NCBI GenBank assembly: GCA_020434645.1
Contig: JAGRAK010000077.1
Coordinates: 1-8,307 of the forward strand
Length of the DNA stretch: 8,307 nt
Source of the DNA: Bdellovibrionales bacterium
GTDB lineage: Bacteria; Bdellovibrionota; Bdellovibrionia; Bdellovibrionales; UBA1609
Direction of reading: 5' to 3'
Shown: positions 1 to 5,648 of the stretch, piece after piece
Layout of the letters: every line of letters begins with the position of its first letter
How positions within the stretch are numbered: the stretch's first letter is position 1
Translations under genes and position numbers: made by a program
Notes under the pieces: generated by a model
Database searches by the model: none
The model's input: only the letters and a program-made list of their open reading frames with translations
What the model was told of the DNA's origin: nothing

Positions 1-2
1 GT

Positions 3-752
3 TTAGCGCTGGGTCAGCTTTATTTGAAAGATCAGCGTTATACTTCAGCTCAGCAAGTTTTTGCCCAAGTTATTCGAATAGAAGAGAAGCCGAAGTTGGC
101 TTATATAGAATTAGGAAAGACCTACCAGGCACTCAACCAATTTGATGCAGCTCGAGATGCGTTTTTCAAAGCTGCGGCGATTGATCCGGCAGATGTGGAG
201 CCCTTATTTCTTGCCGGGCAATTATATCTAAGGGCAAAACAACCAAGCGAGGCGAGACAACAGTTTCAACGCGTATTGAGAGTGAACAAAGATTATCCAC
301 TCGTTAATTATTATATAGGTAAGGCGGCGCTTTCTATGGGTTCTACTAGTGAAGCGATAGAGCAGGCTAATATTGAAAAAAGTAAAAATCCGGGTTTGGC
401 CGACCCCTATATCTTAGCGGCTGATGCCTATACCGAATTGAAACAATATGGTGCTTGTGCAGGCGAATATCGAAAAGCTGTTGAGCTACGCCCAGCTGAC
501 TCAAATATGTATGTTAAGATGGCTCGTTGTTATCGTATGTCTGGCAATCTAGACGCCGCCCTTTCAATGATCAATCAAGCAGGAATTCAAGAGTCCGGTA
601 ATCCCGAGGTTTGGAAGGAGCAAGGAGCAATTTTTGAAATGCGCCAAGACACTTTAAAAGCAATAGAGGCATATAACCAATATTTGACAATTGTGCCCAA
701 TGCCATTGATCGCGCGCAAATAGAAATGAGAATCAACGCCTTGTCACAATGA
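3..752 (+). CDS. TPR-repeat protein, 3' part (5' end outside window)
   Basis: The frame is open from the window edge, so the start lies upstream; the TTG at 24 is in mid-repeat and is not a start. The visible 249 residues are almost entirely tetratricopeptide repeats in perfect 34-residue phase. Counting the codon at 3-5 as residue 1, the small helix-A residue falls at G4, G38, G72, G106, A140, A174 and G208, giving seven repeats with typical LGxxY...A...F.KA...P spacing. No signal peptide or enzyme domain is visible in this part. TPR arrays are protein-interaction scaffolds, so a partner-binding role is likely but the partner is unknown. The stop is TGA at 750-752. A small hairpin and a strong ribosome binding site for the next gene follow, so it is probably co-transcribed with the membrane protein gene and serS. 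The repeat fold is certain, the biological role is not. Confidence 0.9.
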   Translation, partial: LALGQLYLKDQRYTSAQQVFAQVIRIEEKPKLAYIELGKTYQALNQFDAARDAFFKAAAIDPADVEPLFLAGQLYLRAKQPSEARQQFQRVLRVNKDYPLVNYYIGKAALSMGSTSEAIEQANIEKSKNPGLADPYILAADAYTELKQYGACAGEYRKAVELRPADSNMYVKMARCYRMSGNLDAALSMINQAGIQESGNPEVWKEQGAIFEMRQDTLKAIEAYNQYLTIVPNAIDRAQIEMRINALSQ

Positions 753-754
753 TC

Positions 755-771
755 AGAGACGATTAGTCTCT
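755..771 (+). other. Small intercistronic hairpin
   Basis: Perfect 6-bp inverted repeat AGAGAC / GTCTCT with a GATTA loop, starting 3 nt after the TPR gene stop. No T-run follows, so it is unlikely to be an efficient intrinsic terminator. It may be a chance or mRNA-stabilising structure between co-transcribed genes. Confidence 0.35.
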
Positions 772-787
772 ATATGAAGGAGTCAAC

Positions 788-1084
788 ATGAGCCAATTTA
801 TAGAAAACTTACAATATAAAATTAAAACATCGTCAGGAAGTATTCTACTCATGCTAGCCAAACTTTTTGTTGGCTCGGTAATAGGCCTCACGTTTGCCTT
901 AATTGGCGAACAGATGGCCGGCTTTGGAACTTTCGGATTTATTTTGGTTATTATATCAACTATCGTGACTTATATGAGAGTGGCTCGTAGTTGGACTTTC
1001 ACGCACCTTGGGGTGTTTTCGTTAATTTGTGTCTTGCTCGCCGTCCTCTTAAAAATGTATATCCAAGTGGCGCCTGGCGCATAA
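788..1084 (+). CDS. Small three-helix membrane protein, unknown function
   Basis: A 98-residue protein with a good ribosome binding site (AAGGAG at 777-782, 5 nt before the ATG). Hydrophobicity predicts a short polar N-terminus (1-18), then membrane helices at about 19-40, 45-63 and 72-92. The basic stretch RVAR at 64-67 follows helix 2, which by the positive-inside rule puts that loop, between helices 2 and 3, in the cytoplasm. Helix 1 is Gly-rich, and its end carries a GEQMAG turn with the only charged residue near the membrane (E41). I do not recognise a named family. The stop lies 15 nt before the serS ATG and the TPR gene ends 35 nt upstream, so it is probably the middle gene of a three-gene unit. 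Nothing in the sequence links it mechanistically to tRNA charging. Length, strong ribosome binding site and coherent membrane topology make it a real gene. Confidence 0.8.
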   Translation: MSQFIENLQYKIKTSSGSILLMLAKLFVGSVIGLTFALIGEQMAGFGTFGFILVIISTIVTYMRVARSWTFTHLGVFSLICVLLAVLLKMYIQVAPGA

Positions 1085-1099
1085 ACAAAAGAGTTTAAA

Positions 1100-2395
1100 A
1101 TGATAGATATCAAAGCCCTTGAAAAAGATGAACTTAATCCGTTCATGAATAAAAACTATGTTGAAGGCTATAAAGAAAGTCTCAAAAATCGGCAGGCGGA
1201 TGTTGGCGTTGTTGATGAGTTGCTCAACTTAAATAAAGAACGAAAGGCAATGCTAACAAAGTCCGAAGCGGCCAAAGCCAGTCAAAATAAAGTGAGTGGT
1301 GAAATTGCCAAAATAAAACGCAGTGGCGGCGATGCTTCAGGTTTACTTCAAGACATGCAAGTGCTGAGCGATGAAATTAAGAAAATGCAAGAGCAGTCTT
1401 CAGCCGCAGATGCGCGTGTTCAAGAATTGATTTTAACTTTGCCGAACATTTTACACCACACAACGCCTATTGGTACTTCAGCAGAAGGCAACAAGGTTGT
1501 GCGCACAGTTGGAGAAAAGACTCAATTTTCTTTTAAGGCAAAAGAGCACACTGAAATTGGAGAAGCCCTAGGCATCATAGATTTTGAGCGTGGCGGAAAA
1601 GTCTCGGGTGCACGATTTACTTTTTTAAGAGGGATGGCCGCTAGACTCGAGCGAGCACTTATTCAATTTATGATGGATGTTCATTCTGATCGTCATGGTT
1701 ACGAAGAAATGATTCCGCCATTTATAGTGAATGGCAAAAGTCTTGAAGGCACAGGCCAATTCCCAAAGTTTAAGAATGATGTTTTTTGGATTTCAAATCC
1801 TGAATATTATTTAATTCCGACAGCAGAAGTGCCGGTCACAAATTATTTTGCTGATGAAATCTTAGACGGAAAAATGATCCCAAAATCTTTTGTAGCCTAC
1901 TCGCCTTGCTTTCGATCAGAGGCAGGCAGTCATGGCAAAGATACAAAAGGCCTTATTCGTCAGCATCAGTTTAATAAAGTGGAGCTTGTGAAATTCACTC
2001 GACCCGAAGAGTCTGCGGCAGAGCACGAAAAACTCACCAAAAATGCTGAAGAAATCTTAAACTTATTAGAGCTGCCATATAAAACAGTGGCGTTATGTTC
2101 AGGCGATATTGGTTTTGGGGCTATGAAGTGTTATGACATTGAGGTTTGGTTGCCTGGGCAGCAGGCTTATAGAGAAATCAGTTCATGCTCAAACTTTGGG
2201 GATTTTCAAGCTCGCCGAGCGAATATACGGTTTCGAGACAACCCCAAAGATAAACCACAGTTTGTTCACACCATTAATGGTTCAGGTCTTGCTGTTGGGC
2301 GAACTCTAATTGCAATTTTAGAGAACTATCAAAGGGAAGACGGAACTTTTGCGATCCCAAAGGTTCTTGAGCGCTACATAGGCACAACGCGTTAA
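1100..2395 (+). CDS. serS: Seryl-tRNA synthetase
   Basis: Class II aminoacyl-tRNA synthetase that activates serine with ATP and charges tRNA-Ser (and tRNA-Sec where present) in the cytoplasm. The 431-residue length is normal for bacterial SerRS. Residues 1-115 form the Lys/Glu/Ala-rich N-terminal coiled-coil arm that reads the long variable arm of tRNA-Ser. The catalytic domain follows: motif 1 around 183-209 ending in MIPPF, the serine-site TAEVP at 241-245, motif 2 from FRSEAGSHGKDTKG (271-284) to RQHQF (287-291), the EISSCSNFGDFQARR stretch at 359-373, and motif 3 GSGLAVGR at 394-401 with its ATP-binding arginine. All key residues seem intact. The ATG at 1100 has a modest ribosome binding site (AAAAGAG, 1087-1093) and lies 15 nt after the preceding stop. 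A tRNA-Ser gene begins 64 nt downstream, and no terminator is evident between them. Confidence 0.97.
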   Translation: MIDIKALEKDELNPFMNKNYVEGYKESLKNRQADVGVVDELLNLNKERKAMLTKSEAAKASQNKVSGEIAKIKRSGGDASGLLQDMQVLSDEIKKMQEQSSAADARVQELILTLPNILHHTTPIGTSAEGNKVVRTVGEKTQFSFKAKEHTEIGEALGIIDFERGGKVSGARFTFLRGMAARLERALIQFMMDVHSDRHGYEEMIPPFIVNGKSLEGTGQFPKFKNDVFWISNPEYYLIPTAEVPVTNYFADEILDGKMIPKSFVAYSPCFRSEAGSHGKDTKGLIRQHQFNKVELVKFTRPEESAAEHEKLTKNAEEILNLLELPYKTVALCSGDIGFGAMKCYDIEVWLPGQQAYREISSCSNFGDFQARRANIRFRDNPKDKPQFVHTINGSGLAVGRTLIAILENYQREDGTFAIPKVLERYIGTTR

Positions 2396-2423
2396 TTTAT
2401 ATTACATAAGTCGTCCTCGGTAT

Positions 2424-2452
2424 TTGACTCTCTGTCGCTAGATCAATAAATT
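2424..2452 (+). promoter_or_regulatory. Probable sigma-70-type promoter of the tRNA-Ser gene
   Basis: A -35 box TTGACT (2424-2429, 5/6 to consensus) and a -10 box TAAATT (2447-2452, 4/6) are separated by exactly 17 nt. The 7 nt between the -10 box and the tRNA, GGCCGAC (2453-2459), are GC-rich, as is common in stringently controlled stable-RNA promoters. Usual spacing would start transcription at about 2459-2460, at the first base of the tRNA. This was found by eye and no start site has been mapped. Confidence 0.55.
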
Positions 2453-2459
2453 GGCCGAC

Positions 2460-2549
2460 GGAGAGATGGCTGAGCGGTTGAAAGCACCGGTCTTGAAAAC
2501 CGGCATACTCTTACGAGTATCGTGGGTTCGAATCCCACTCTCTCCGCCA
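2460..2549 (+). tRNA. tRNA-Ser, anticodon UGA, CCA encoded
   Basis: A 90-nt class II tRNA that folds completely by eye. The 7-bp acceptor stem is GGAGAGA (2460-2466) with TCTCTCC (2539-2545), followed by the G discriminator at 2546 and genome-encoded CCA at 2547-2549. The anticodon stem is CCGGT (2487-2491) with ACCGG (2499-2503); the loop CTTGAAA carries TGA at 2494-2496, which reads UCA and, by wobble, other UCN codons. The long variable arm typical of serine tRNAs pairs ATACTC (2505-2510) with GAGTAT (2515-2520) around a TTAC loop. The T arm is GTGGG / CCCAC with loop TTCGAAT. The G73 discriminator and long variable arm are known SerRS identity elements, fitting serS immediately upstream. 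Confidence 0.98.
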
Positions 2550-2552
2550 ATT

Positions 2553-2575
2553 TAACCGATATTTGATATCGGTTA
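2553..2575 (+). terminator. Hairpin behind the tRNA, possible weak terminator
   Basis: A 9-bp perfect stem, TAACCGATA (2553-2561) with TATCGGTTA (2567-2575), closes a TTTGA loop and begins 4 nt after the tRNA CCA. The following ATCTGATATC is not a T-run, so intrinsic termination would be weak; it could instead be a processing or 3'-end structure. It shares bases with a second inverted repeat (2561-2588), so only one of the two can form at a time. Confidence 0.4.
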
Positions 2576-2588
2576 TCTGATATCAAAT
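2561..2588 (+). repeat. Second inverted repeat overlapping the first
   Basis: A 10-bp perfect inverted repeat, ATTTGATATC (2561-2570) with GATATCAAAT (2579-2588), has an 8-nt loop GGTTATCT. Its left arm overlaps the loop and right arm of the 2553-2575 hairpin, so the two structures are mutually exclusive. Its right arm also covers the ATG at 2587, one possible start for the downstream gene. As DNA it could equally be a dyad operator. Confidence 0.45.
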
Positions 2589-2616
2589 GAACGCCGCGTG
2601 TCTGGGGGGATTCAAG

Positions 2617-3417
2617 GTGTCAGTGGTCAATCATAACTCACAATTCGTTCAGCATGAATATGGCCAGCAGGTTCACATATTAAATGATCAGTGCCTCAAT
2701 CAGTTTTTGATTAAACTCGGGCAACCACATACAGAGCAGCCGCAACTTAATTTCTACGTCGAATCGATTTATGAAACATTGTTGCAAACGGCGATTAATT
2801 TATTTTTTCCTAAAAAATTTCAGAAATATGAAACGCGCATGATCGATGCACATTCTGAAGCTATTGTTGAGGGAGATTTTTTAGATTCAGATACAAGAGT
2901 GGTAACAGTAAACTTGGCACGAGCGGGCGCACTGCCATCACAAGTTTGCTACGAACGACTTAATTATTTATTTAAACCAAAAAATATTCGCCAAGACCAT
3001 GTCTTTGTCGCACGCAAGACAAATAATAATGGGCAGGTCACTGGTGTGGACTATTCAGGATCAAAAATCGGCGGTGATATAGAAAATAAAATCGTTTTAT
3101 TTCCTGATCCGATGGGAGCAACTGGAGGAACAATTTGCCAGGCTGCTGATCTTTATAAAAAAGAAGTTAAAGGCGCAGCACAAAAAATAATAGCACTTCA
3201 CCTCATTGTAACGCCTGAATATATAAAACGAATAAAAAATGAATGTCCTGAAATTATTGTTCTGGCAGCAAGAATCGATCGCGGGCTTTCAAGCGCGCGC
3301 GCTTTAGCTGCCATGCCGGGAGCATACCCAGAAGAAGAAAAGGGTCTAAATGCTCAGCAATACATAGTTCCTGGTGCTGGTGGCGTTGGCGAACTTTTAA
3401 ATAATTCATATTGTTAA
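2617..3417 (+). CDS. Divergent uracil phosphoribosyltransferase-like protein
   Basis: Type I phosphoribosyltransferase resembling Upp, which makes UMP from uracil and PRPP in pyrimidine salvage. Numbering from the in-frame ATG at 2587: an N-terminal YGQQVHILND stretch at 25-34; NLARAG at 109-114, matching the Upp ILRAG segment; the PRPP-binding loop FPDPMGATGGT at 172-182, close to the Upp DPMLATGGS; AARIDRGL at 227-234; and YIVPGAGGVGELL at 259-271, matching the uracil-binding YIVPGLGDAGDR. It has a Pro/Glu-rich insertion of about 20 residues (235-257) before the uracil loop, and that loop lacks the usual GD...GDR acids, so the base preference may differ. At about 266 residues it is longer than the usual ~208. 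I chose GTG 2617 because GGGGGGA (2604-2610) sits 6 nt before it, whereas ATG 2587 (276 residues) lies in an inverted repeat without a ribosome binding site. GTG 2623 is also possible. The fold is well supported, the substrate is inferred. Confidence 0.8.
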   Translation: MSVVNHNSQFVQHEYGQQVHILNDQCLNQFLIKLGQPHTEQPQLNFYVESIYETLLQTAINLFFPKKFQKYETRMIDAHSEAIVEGDFLDSDTRVVTVNLARAGALPSQVCYERLNYLFKPKNIRQDHVFVARKTNNNGQVTGVDYSGSKIGGDIENKIVLFPDPMGATGGTICQAADLYKKEVKGAAQKIIALHLIVTPEYIKRIKNECPEIIVLAARIDRGLSSARALAAMPGAYPEEEKGLNAQQYIVPGAGGVGELLNNSYC

Positions 3418-3445
3418 ATGGTTCATTCTGTGAAAAATAGGGCGA

Positions 3446-4375
3446 CTACAAATTCTCGTACAAATGCAAATCAGGTTTTACGAGTTTATCGTTTTTATCC
3501 CAGGTCAGTCTCAACTGATCTCGCCAAATAGAAATAAATTTTTTACGATTGTTTAGGATTAATTTTTTAGCCCAATCCCTGTTGCCGGATGCTTGTCGAA
3601 AATGAAGAAGAGTTGCTTTGGGTTCATATACGATTGAGTACCCATGTTTTTTAACCTGCATACAATAATGCATATCTTCTAAATAGGCCGGAGCGTACAT
3701 TTTGGGAAAACCACCGAGTTTCATAAATAGCTTTTTTGGCGTAAGTAAGAAAGCGCCGCTGCATGCGGAAACTTTACGTGAAACCAAATACTTTTTATTT
3801 TTAGGGTTGTCACCATAGCCTAAAGGTATGCAGACGCCTTGTTTTGCAATTAAAAACCCAGCCTCTTGTAAGCTAAAGTCTGTATTTAAAATTCGCCCGC
3901 CTACAATACCAACTTTTGATGTTTTTTTAATTCTAGATAGCGCACTTTTTATAGCATTTTTATACAGCCGACAGTCGTTGTTTAAAAAGAGTAGGTGCTT
4001 CCCGTGTGCTGCAATTGCTCCTTGAGTGGCGCCTCCATTAAAATGCATATTGCGATTATTATTTAAAACAGTAATGCCTGAAAACATTTTAAGTACATCA
4101 TTTGTGCCGTCAGTCGAATTGTTATTGACGACAATCACTTCCATTCCACGAAAGCGGTTTTTCCAAACCGAGACCAAACAGTCATAAGTGAACTCAGCAT
4201 GATTATGAACAACAATGATCACAGAGAGATCAATTTTTGAAATTCTAGAAAATTTATAGACTGTAGATTTATTGAAGGCTGACTTAAGGTTTTCTTGAAG
4301 TTTGCGTCGGTATAATAAATTAGCGCGCTCTTTAAACAGCAATTGCAAAGCTTGCGGGGGCGCGGCTTTAGTCAT
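3446..4375 (-). CDS. Family 2 glycosyltransferase (rhamnosyltransferase-like)
   Basis: A 309-residue GT-A fold enzyme of the GT2 family, which transfers a sugar from an NDP-sugar donor, usually onto cell-surface polysaccharide. After a basic, helical N-terminus (1-47) come the nucleotide-binding strand LSVIIVVHNHAEFTYDCLVS (50-69), VVNNNSTDGT (82-91), a GGATQGA segment (114-120, the usual GxxGxN-like region) and the metal-site equivalent LFLNND (129-134). Acceptor-side motifs follow: SACSGAFLL (203-211), GGFPKMYAPAYLED (221-234) with the probable catalytic E233-D234, and LLHFRQASG (256-264). These resemble WbbL/RfbF-type transferases. There are no obvious membrane helices, so it probably acts at the cytoplasmic face. 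The ATG lies 2 nt after the stop of the EEP gene and has only a weak ribosome binding site, so translation is probably coupled. The 3' end faces the phosphoribosyltransferase gene across 28 bp, in which I see no terminator. Donor and acceptor are unknown. Confidence 0.9.
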   Translation of the reverse strand: MTKAAPPQALQLLFKERANLLYRRKLQENLKSAFNKSTVYKFSRISKIDLSVIIVVHNHAEFTYDCLVSVWKNRFRGMEVIVVNNNSTDGTNDVLKMFSGITVLNNNRNMHFNGGATQGAIAAHGKHLLFLNNDCRLYKNAIKSALSRIKKTSKVGIVGGRILNTDFSLQEAGFLIAKQGVCIPLGYGDNPKNKKYLVSRKVSACSGAFLLTPKKLFMKLGGFPKMYAPAYLEDMHYCMQVKKHGYSIVYEPKATLLHFRQASGNRDWAKKLILNNRKKFISIWRDQLRLTWDKNDKLVKPDLHLYENL

Positions 4376-4377
4376 TT

Positions 4378-5499
4378 TTACTTGGCAGATATGTTTTTAA
4401 ACTTCACAACAACAGCAAAGTGGTCAGAGTAACCCAATGTATTTTTTGAAGTTGAGTGATGATTATACCGAAAGGGTACAGCGTTACCGTTTTTGCTAGT
4501 TTTGGTGACCAAGTCAGGAGCATGTATTCGATATGAATGAGAATCAATTTCTAAACCGCGGCGATCGTTAAGTTCTGGGTTTATAAAAAAACGATCAAAT
4601 TCATTCCAGGCATTTTCAGGCTCATAGTAGTATGTTGCCGGTGGCATTTTTGAAATCATAGGGCTTTTCTCTTTAATGGCAAGAGCCCGTACATTAATTA
4701 ATGAAGCGTCCCACTTGGGGTCTAATAGAACAGTGTCAATTGGGTGTGGTGAATCTTTTTCGGTCGTGTTGAAGTCACCAGTTACTACATAATGAAAGGT
4801 TTCTTTTTTATAATCACTGCGGACATCATCAATAAATTCACGCAATGTATTGGCGACAACTGAGCGGGCTTTGGTAGGATTGCCTTGTGATGGCCAGTGA
4901 TTTGGGAAAACTCCAAACACACCGCCGCCAAGATTGTCGTCTAATTCAAATAACATAACTGACAAATTTCGCGTGGGGTAGAGAGCGTCCGCGACAGTGA
5001 GCTCAAAAAAATCGAGGGGTTTCAACTTGTCTTCTTTATATAAAACAGCACAATCAATGCCTCTAGCGTCTGGGCTTGTCGTCATAACAAAATCATCATA
5101 ACCGAGCGCATCGGACAATTGCTTAACGACGCCTTTGTTTTCAACTTCAGTTAACACTAAAATTTCAGGGAGGCTGCCTTGGGCGGCCACAGCTTTAACT
5201 ATCTGCTGAATTTTTAAGTCTACTTTTTCTTTAGTCCAATCGAGACCTGTGCAGGCTTTGCTGCCGCGGCCTTTTGTTGGGCAATTTTTTTTCTGTGGAC
5301 TTTTACTGGGTAGAAATTCGTAGTCATTTTTACCGGAGTCATGTGTGGCATCAAAAAGATTTTGAACATTGTAACTCATAATTTTTAATTCTTTTGATGA
5401 AACAGGGATCACATAGTCTTTATCAATTTTTCCAGCTGAGGCGGGTAGAGGTAATATGAAATAAACTATCAGAACTAAGGCATTTAACACTCGCGACAT
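4378..5499 (-). CDS. Secreted endonuclease/exonuclease/phosphatase family protein
   Basis: A 373-residue Mg-dependent phosphoesterase of the EEP (DNase I-like) superfamily, resembling extracellular nucleases. Residues 1-22 form a signal peptide (hydrophobic core 6-19, cleavage probably after ASA at 20-22), so the enzyme should be exported. The catalytic set is complete: MSYNVQNLFD (41-50, metal-ligand region), LTEVEN (116-121, E118), RGIDCAVLY (146-154), NHWPS (200-204), TGDFNTT (240-246), NEFDRFFI (299-306) and GYSDHFAV (356-363) with the terminal Asp-His pair D359/H360. Cysteines 73 and 83 flank a Lys-rich loop and may form a disulfide after export. DNase, RNase or phospho-lipid/sugar specificity cannot be read from the motifs. 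The ATG at 5499 is preceded by a strong AAGGGGGA ribosome binding site (reverse strand). It is the first gene of a probable two-gene unit with the glycosyltransferase. Confidence 0.92.
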   Translation of the reverse strand: MSRVLNALVLIVYFILPLPASAGKIDKDYVIPVSSKELKIMSYNVQNLFDATHDSGKNDYEFLPSKSPQKKNCPTKGRGSKACTGLDWTKEKVDLKIQQIVKAVAAQGSLPEILVLTEVENKGVVKQLSDALGYDDFVMTTSPDARGIDCAVLYKEDKLKPLDFFELTVADALYPTRNLSVMLFELDDNLGGGVFGVFPNHWPSQGNPTKARSVVANTLREFIDDVRSDYKKETFHYVVTGDFNTTEKDSPHPIDTVLLDPKWDASLINVRALAIKEKSPMISKMPPATYYYEPENAWNEFDRFFINPELNDRRGLEIDSHSYRIHAPDLVTKTSKNGNAVPFRYNHHSTSKNTLGYSDHFAVVVKFKNISAK

Positions 5500-5596
5500 G
5501 AAATCCCCCTTAAAATTGATATATCCCTTTAATAGAAAACTAGCCGACTAAAAGAGGTATGTAAAAAAATAATTATGAAAATATAATTAATATGTA

Positions 5597-5619
5597 GGGT
5601 GTCATAGTCATGAACACCC
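5597..5619 (-). terminator. Possible terminator of the transporter gene
   Basis: Inverted repeat GGGTGT (5597-5602) with ACACCC (5614-5619), extended inward by CAT/ATG around an AGTC loop with one bulged base. On the minus strand it lies about 30 nt past the transporter stop and is followed by an AT-rich stretch containing TTTT rather than a clean T-run. It would separate the transporter from the EEP gene, whose promoter should lie in the AT-rich remainder (about 5510-5595), although I see no convincing box pair there. Confidence 0.4.
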
Positions 5620-5648
5620 ATGTCGCTTATATTAGACCTGAGGGGCGC

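Noticed and set aside
2460..2588. tRNA-Ser 3' end as an integration (att) site of a mobile island
   Set aside because: tRNA-Ser genes are common integration sites, but no integrase gene is seen and I noticed no repeated copy of the tRNA 3' end downstream in the window.
3828..4025. Plus-strand open frame of 65 codons
   Set aside because: It lies wholly antisense to the glycosyltransferase, with no ribosome binding site or recognisable domain.
5537..5565. TTTACA / TAGTTT pair on the minus strand as EEP promoter
   Set aside because: The -10 match is only 3/6 at 17-nt spacing in AT-rich DNA, where such matches arise by chance.
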